Positions 59,820-64,000 of a stretch of 64,000 nt of DNA are shown here, piece by piece. The translations under genes were made by a program, and so were the position numbers. Within the stretch, counting starts at the first letter, position 1, and each line of letters starts with the position of its first letter. Source of the stretch: Rubrivirga sp. SAORIC476 (lineage in GTDB: Bacteria > Bacteroidota > Rhodothermia > Rhodothermales > Rubricoccaceae); the NCBI RefSeq assembly GCF_002283555.1, contig NZ_MVOI01000006.1, forward strand, positions 248,001 to 312,000, given 5' to 3'. The notes below the pieces were generated by a model, which had not been told where the DNA came from, did not search any database, and saw only the letters and a program-made list of their open reading frames with translations.

Positions 59820-60539
59820 TCAGGCGTCGCTCAGCGCCAGCCCCAGCCGGTCCCCGAGGTGGACCAGCAGCCGGTCAGCGACGGCGTCGAAGGTCGCCGG
59901 GCGGTCGGACTCGCGGGCGAGTGAGGTCACGCCTCGGTCGTCGATGCCGCAGGGCACGATCCGGTCAAACCACCCCAGGTCGGTCGTCACGTTGAGGGCC
60001 AGTCCGTGCATGGTCACCCAGCGACTGCAGCGGACGCCCATCGCGCACACCTTCCGCTCGTCGCCGCGGGCGTCGGGGCCGACCCAGACGCCGGTACGCC
60101 CGGCTACCCGGTCGGCTGTGACCTCCCACTCGGCGCACGTCCGGATGACGGCCTCTTCCAGTTCGCGCAGGTAGCGGTGCAGGTCGTGGAGCGACTCGCC
60201 CTCGGGCGTGTAGAGCCGGTCCAGGTCGAGGATCGGGTACACCACCACCTGCCCCGGACCGTGGAACGTGATGTCGCCGCCGCGGTCGACCGGTACGAAG
60301 GTGGCGCCGAGGAGGTCCAACTCGGCCTCGCTGGCGAGCAGGTTAGCCGCGTCGCCGCTCTTGCCCAGCGTGTACACGGGCGGGTGTTCCACGACCAGGA
60401 CGGCGTGCGGGAGGGCCCGCGGCGGGTCGGCACGCTTGGCCGCTACGAGCTCATCCTGGAGCCGCTGCTGGAGGGCCCACGCTTCGCGGTACGGCATCCG
60501 CCCGAGACGGTGGAGAACAGCGGGTTGGGGCAGACGCAT
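59820..60539 (-). CDS. lipB: Octanoyltransferase LipB
   Basis: A 239-residue enzyme that transfers octanoyl from ACP to lipoyl domains. The family motifs are [58 protein letters not shown] with catalytic Lys, HGLALNV and the catalytic Cys in [17 protein letters not shown]. The ATG 60539 gives a normal length. It is 67 bp downstream of sprA on the same strand. Confidence 0.95.
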   Translation of the reverse strand: MRLPQPAVLHRLGRMPYREAWALQQRLQDELVAAKRADPPRALPHAVLVVEHPPVYTLGKSGDAANLLASEAELDLLGATFVPVDRGGDITFHGPGQVVVYPILDLDRLYTPEGESLHDLHRYLRELEEAVIRTCAEWEVTADRVAGRTGVWVGPDARGDERKVCAMGVRCSRWVTMHGLALNVTTDLGWFDRIVPCGIDDRGVTSLARESDRPATFDAVADRLLVHLGDRLGLALSDA

Positions 60540-60606
60540 CGGGGGCAGCGAGCCCGGCGGGTCCCGACGAGTCCTGGGCGGACCGCCTCGACCCGTCGGA
60601 GGGCGC

Positions 60607-63600
60607 CTAGTTCGAGAACAGAATCCGCAGGCTGACGCCGCCGGTGAACCGGTTGGTCGTCCCGGCGACCTCGGAGGTCGTCTGCTCGTACTGTGCGATC
60701 AGGTTGGCCGTGACCTGGCTGGAGACGGTGTAGCTGATCTGCGGCGAGAGCTGGAAGCGAGACGTGAGGGTCGGGGTCTGGATTGCGAGGTCTCTCCCCT
60801 GGAGGAGGTTGAGGACATCCACCTGGAGCGGCAGCCCCGTGAAGGTCTCGTCGTCCGCGATGAGCGCCGTCAGCTGGAGGCGGATCTGGTTGTTGACGCC
60901 GCGGAGGCCGAAGAGCCGGAGCCCGGTCCGGGCGTACGACAGGTCCACGCGGAGGTCGCGGGAGGTGCGCTTGAAGACCGAGGCGGACGGCGTCGAGAGC
61001 GTGTAGAGCGACGTCCGGTTGGTGGAGAGGCTCGCCTGGATGTTGCGCTTGAAGCCGAAGGACATGCCGACGAGCGGCTGGAAGCGCTCGTTGACGGTCA
61101 CCGAGGTCGCCTCGTCGTACCCGCTCTCCGAGAGGGCCGCGGCGCCCGCGTAGAGGTCGCCGCCCAACTCCGACGGGAGCTGGATCAGGCGGGCGTCCGG
61201 GTCGAAGATGGTCGCGAAGCCCGTCTGCGAGGTCGCCGAGTAGCCGTGCTGGAGGCTCACCTGGTTGGCGATCTTCCGGATGAGCGGCAGCCGCTCCAGG
61301 CCCGAGTACGTGACGTTCCAGTTGGGCAGCGGAATCGGAAAGAGCCCGTTCGGCCCGAACGCGCCAAAGCCGCGCCCCAGCTCCGCGGCGAAGTCGTCGG
61401 CGTAGCCGGTCGGGGAGAGGAATTCCGACACGATGATGCCGTCGGCGTTGGGCGTCGCGTTGGCGTCGTAGCGCTCCGCGTGGCGCGCGACGATGGCATC
61501 GTAACTGCCGCCGAACGCGAACACCGTCGACTCGCCCTGGCCCGACCGCCGCCCGACCGAGCGGATCGGGTCGCCGCCGCCCTCGGGGATCTGGAAGTCG
61601 ATCTCCTCGGTCGCGCCCCAGGCGGTGCGGAGGCTCAGCCCGACCGAGAGGCCGCGGAAGGGCGACAGCTGCGTCCGCACGTCCACGTCGTGGTTGGCGC
61701 CGAGCAGGTCCGAGAAGGTGTTGAAGGCCGCGTCGTTGGCGATGCGCTGGTCGATGCCGATCTCGCGCGAGAGCCCCAGCCGGTAGCCCAGCGACGGCGC
61801 AGCGCCGGTGAGGCCGGAGAGCAGGCTGTAGGCCTGCCCGTCGAGGCCGCCCGTGGCCGTCGTGGACGCCCCCCGGTAGGTGACGGTGATGTCGTCGATG
61901 CCGGTCGCGGCGACGAACACGCGCCGGGCGAGACGGGCCGGGTCGAAGCCGCTCGACGAGTCGGACGCCGCCGCGGGCCGCTCCCAGGAGCGGTAGAAGG
62001 GGAAGAGCCGCCAGAACGTCCGCGGCGCGATCCGGAGCGAACTCTGAACGGAGGCCGAGGCGCCCGCGGAGGCCACCTCCAAGTCGGGCGCCGCCGCACT
62101 CGGCTGATCGCGCCACTGGTAGTTGGTGGACACGCTGATCGGCTGGAGCTGCAGCCACGAGAGCCACTTCTGCTTCGCGATGTTGACCCGTAGCGAGGCC
62201 GTCGCCTGCTGCGTGTACTGGCGCGTCCGGAGCTGGCCGTTGAACACGTTGCTCAGCGCCTCGCCGAGGGGGAGGATCTGGAGGTCCGAGCCGCCGAGGA
62301 TCTCGACGCGGTCGCTCGGGAACGGGTCCCCGTCGTTGAAGCCGTCCAACTCGGCGACGAGGTCGCGGTAGACGATGCTCGTGTCGGAGCGTGCGCCCGC
62401 CGGGCTGAGGTCGTAGACGCGGGCGAAGCCGCCGTCGCGCTCGCGGACGAGCACCCGGAACTGCTCGCGCTGGCCTGCCTCACCGAGATCCTGGTCGGTG
62501 TCCGACCCGAACGACATCTGGAGGAACGGGAAGGGCGTGTACTGGAGGTTCATCTGGCGGCCGTGCTCGAAGCGCTGCGAGCGCCGCGTGAGGGCCCGGA
62601 AGGCGCTGATGGAGTCCGGCTCCGAGAGGAACTCACTGCCGAGGCGCTGCTGCGTCGCCGAGAGGCTCCGCTGGGCGTCGGTCGCCAGCGTCAGGTTGGA
62701 CGGCAGCAGGTTCAGCCGCAGCCCGCCGATGGCCCGCCCCAGCAGCGGCACCGACCGCGTGAACCAGAACGGCTTCACCGCCAGCGGGTCCGGCACCGTG
62801 ACGCGGTAGTTGAGCGTGCCCGTCCACCCGTCCGACTCGTTGAGGCTGCTCGACGGGTTGGTGCTGCTCTGCATCGAGCGCGAGTAGGACGCCGAGAGGC
62901 CGTCGACGGTGTAGCGCAGCCAGGGCGAGCGGCTGCCGTTCTTCGACACCTGCACGCGGACGCTCTGGGACGCCGTTTGGGTGCGCGCCCGCTCCAGGAT
63001 GGCGTCCGCCCGGAGGTCGGGGGGGAGCGCGGTGCTGCCCTCGACCACCTCCGCCTCGCGCGCCTGCTGGACGAGGTCGTCCAGGCGGACGTCGCCGTTG
63101 TCGGGGTCGAAGCGCGGCGTCGAGCCGTTCTGCGTCAGCGAGTACGAGAGCGGGATCGACCACCCGAAGCGCTCCGGCAGCAGCTTGTGGGCGTTGAACG
63201 AGGACGACAGGGTGAAGGCGGTCTGCTGGGCGAAGTTGCGCCCGCCGAGCGCGCCGCCGAGCTCGCCAAAGCCGTCGTCGGTGAAGCTGACCCGTGCGTT
63301 CAGCGACGCCACGTCCGCCAGCGCAACCGTCGCCGTCAGGAAGCCGCTCGCGCCGCCGCCTTCGTCGTAGCCGGTCACTCGGAGCTCGTTGAACCAGATC
63401 GAGACCGTGTCCACGACGGCCGCCCCGCCGGGGCCGTTGCGGACGCCCAGGACCACCGTCCGGATGTCCTGGATCGAGGGCTGGCCGCGCACGGTGATCG
63501 TGGCGCCCGGCGGCGCGCCCTCGGGGTCGCTCAGCGTGAACCGCTCGTCGAGCGGTCGGCCGCTCCGGTCTCGCTCCAGCTTGGCCCGGTTCAGCTCCGA

Positions 63601-64000
63601 GAGGACCACGTTGATGGGGTTCAGGTCCACCCGCTCGCCGCCCACCATCACGTTCGTCTGCCAGAGGCTGTCCGACTTGGCGCAGTTGAAGGGCTGGTCG
63701 ATGGGGCAGTCGCCCGGCACCAGCGCGAGGTCCTGCGGGTCGAACGGGTAGACCGGCTGCTCGATCTCGTAGTAGTTCTCCGTCTCGTCGTCGCCGAAGC
63801 GGAGGAAGACGCGCATCGAGTCGCTACGCGCGAAGCCGTCGCCGTGGATGGCCGTGCGCAGGTTGGAGTACTTGGTCAGGTCCAGCGGGCGGGTCGCGTA
63901 GGAGCGCGCCAGCGCGGCGCGGCGGCCGTCGGAGAGGCCCTCGGCGCGGAAGACGAGCGCCTGCTCGCGGGTCGCGCGGATGCTGCCGCTCTGCGTCCGA
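60607..64000 (-). CDS. sprA: Type IX secretion outer-membrane translocon SprA (Sov), N-terminus outside window
   Basis: Open from 60607 to the window edge (about 1131 codons); the N-terminal part is missing. This is the giant beta-barrel through which T9SS cargo crosses the outer membrane and which supports gliding in some Bacteroidota. Family segments include [77 protein letters not shown] and [20 protein letters not shown]. The barrel strands run to the end ([14 protein letters not shown]). It would export the two sorting-domain proteins encoded in this window. Confidence 0.93.
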   Translation of the reverse strand, partial: RTQSGSIRATREQALVFRAEGLSDGRRAALARSYATRPLDLTKYSNLRTAIHGDGFARSDSMRVFLRFGDDETENYYEIEQPVYPFDPQDLALVPGDCPIDQPFNCAKSDSLWQTNVMVGGERVDLNPINVVLSELNRAKLERDRSGRPLDERFTLSDPEGAPPGATITVRGQPSIQDIRTVVLGVRNGPGGAAVVDTVSIWFNELRVTGYDEGGGASGFLTATVALADVASLNARVSFTDDGFGELGGALGGRNFAQQTAFTLSSSFNAHKLLPERFGWSIPLSYSLTQNGSTPRFDPDNGDVRLDDLVQQAREAEVVEGSTALPPDLRADAILERARTQTASQSVRVQVSKNGSRSPWLRYTVDGLSASYSRSMQSSTNPSSSLNESDGWTGTLNYRVTVPDPLAVKPFWFTRSVPLLGRAIGGLRLNLLPSNLTLATDAQRSLSATQQRLGSEFLSEPDSISAFRALTRRSQRFEHGRQMNLQYTPFPFLQMSFGSDTDQDLGEAGQREQFRVLVRERDGGFARVYDLSPAGARSDTSIVYRDLVAELDGFNDGDPFPSDRVEILGGSDLQILPLGEALSNVFNGQLRTRQYTQQATASLRVNIAKQKWLSWLQLQPISVSTNYQWRDQPSAAAPDLEVASAGASASVQSSLRIAPRTFWRLFPFYRSWERPAAASDSSSGFDPARLARRVFVAATGIDDITVTYRGASTTATGGLDGQAYSLLSGLTGAAPSLGYRLGLSREIGIDQRIANDAAFNTFSDLLGANHDVDVRTQLSPFRGLSVGLSLRTAWGATEEIDFQIPEGGGDPIRSVGRRSGQGESTVFAFGGSYDAIVARHAERYDANATPNADGIIVSEFLSPTGYADDFAAELGRGFGAFGPNGLFPIPLPNWNVTYSGLERLPLIRKIANQVSLQHGYSATSQTGFATIFDPDARLIQLPSELGGDLYAGAAALSESGYDEATSVTVNERFQPLVGMSFGFKRNIQASLSTNRTSLYTLSTPSASVFKRTSRDLRVDLSYARTGLRLFGLRGVNNQIRLQLTALIADDETFTGLPLQVDVLNLLQGRDLAIQTPTLTSRFQLSPQISYTVSSQVTANLIAQYEQTTSEVAGTTNRFTGGVSLRILFSN

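Overview
The window looks like chromosomal DNA of a high-GC member of the Rhodothermota (Bacteroidota-related, Rubricoccaceae/Rubrivirga-like). The evidence is a SprA/Sov-type outer-membrane translocon gene at the right edge, two secreted proteins with type IX secretion (T9SS) C-terminal sorting domains, a TonB-dependent receptor with a carboxypeptidase-like N-terminal domain, several lipoproteins, and starts without clear Shine-Dalgarno sequences. Base composition makes long spurious antisense ORFs common. The genus-level placement is inference.

Layout. 1-11 kb: FAD oxidoreductase (partial), a hybrid histidine kinase, proline dehydrogenase, an M23 peptidase facing a LysM/BON protein, a lipoprotein, trxB/trxA, and two translationally close histidine kinases, the first with a periplasmic OB-fold-like sensor. 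11-29 kb: purL, a DUF805 protein, a glycosyltransferase/metallophosphoesterase pair, a T9SS cargo protein and TonB receptor behind four 11-bp direct repeats, an MFS transporter, dnaN, a methyltransferase, a DUF2911 lipoprotein, and the methionine genes hom and metX. 28.8-30.5 kb: the methionine operon runs on the minus strand as leader, metY, tRNA-Cys, metX, hom. Its leader encodes a 23-residue peptide that starts MRCMGMIMCM and is followed by mutually exclusive hairpins: a trp-type attenuator apparently tuned to Met/Cys supply.

30.7-41.0 kb: an integrative element of about 10.2 kb, bounded by a perfect 75-bp direct repeat that contains a whole tRNA-Cys gene. It has a tyrosine recombinase next to the right repeat and arm-like repeats just inside both ends. 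Its cargo is a divergent family A polymerase, a DUF932-like gene with two hypothetical genes, and a low-GC three-gene operon (restriction-endonuclease-like protein, small middle protein, Rad50-like ATPase) that fits the ABC-three-component conflict/defence architecture.

41-64 kb: tRNA-Arg, an HNH protein, tRNA-Pro, a GNAT acetyltransferase, an AI-2E-type transporter, the paired TIGR03915/TIGR03916 DNA-repair candidates, gluQ, a CARDB-repeat T9SS protein, a hydrolase and a DUF2256 protein separated by two tandem repeats, a LexA-like repressor without a recognisable protease dyad, recO, a ComEA-like HhH protein, a NUDIX hydrolase, lipoproteins, a LytR_C/rsfS pair, DUF423, lipB and sprA (cut by the window end).

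All calls come from reading the translated sequence by eye; no database search was run.
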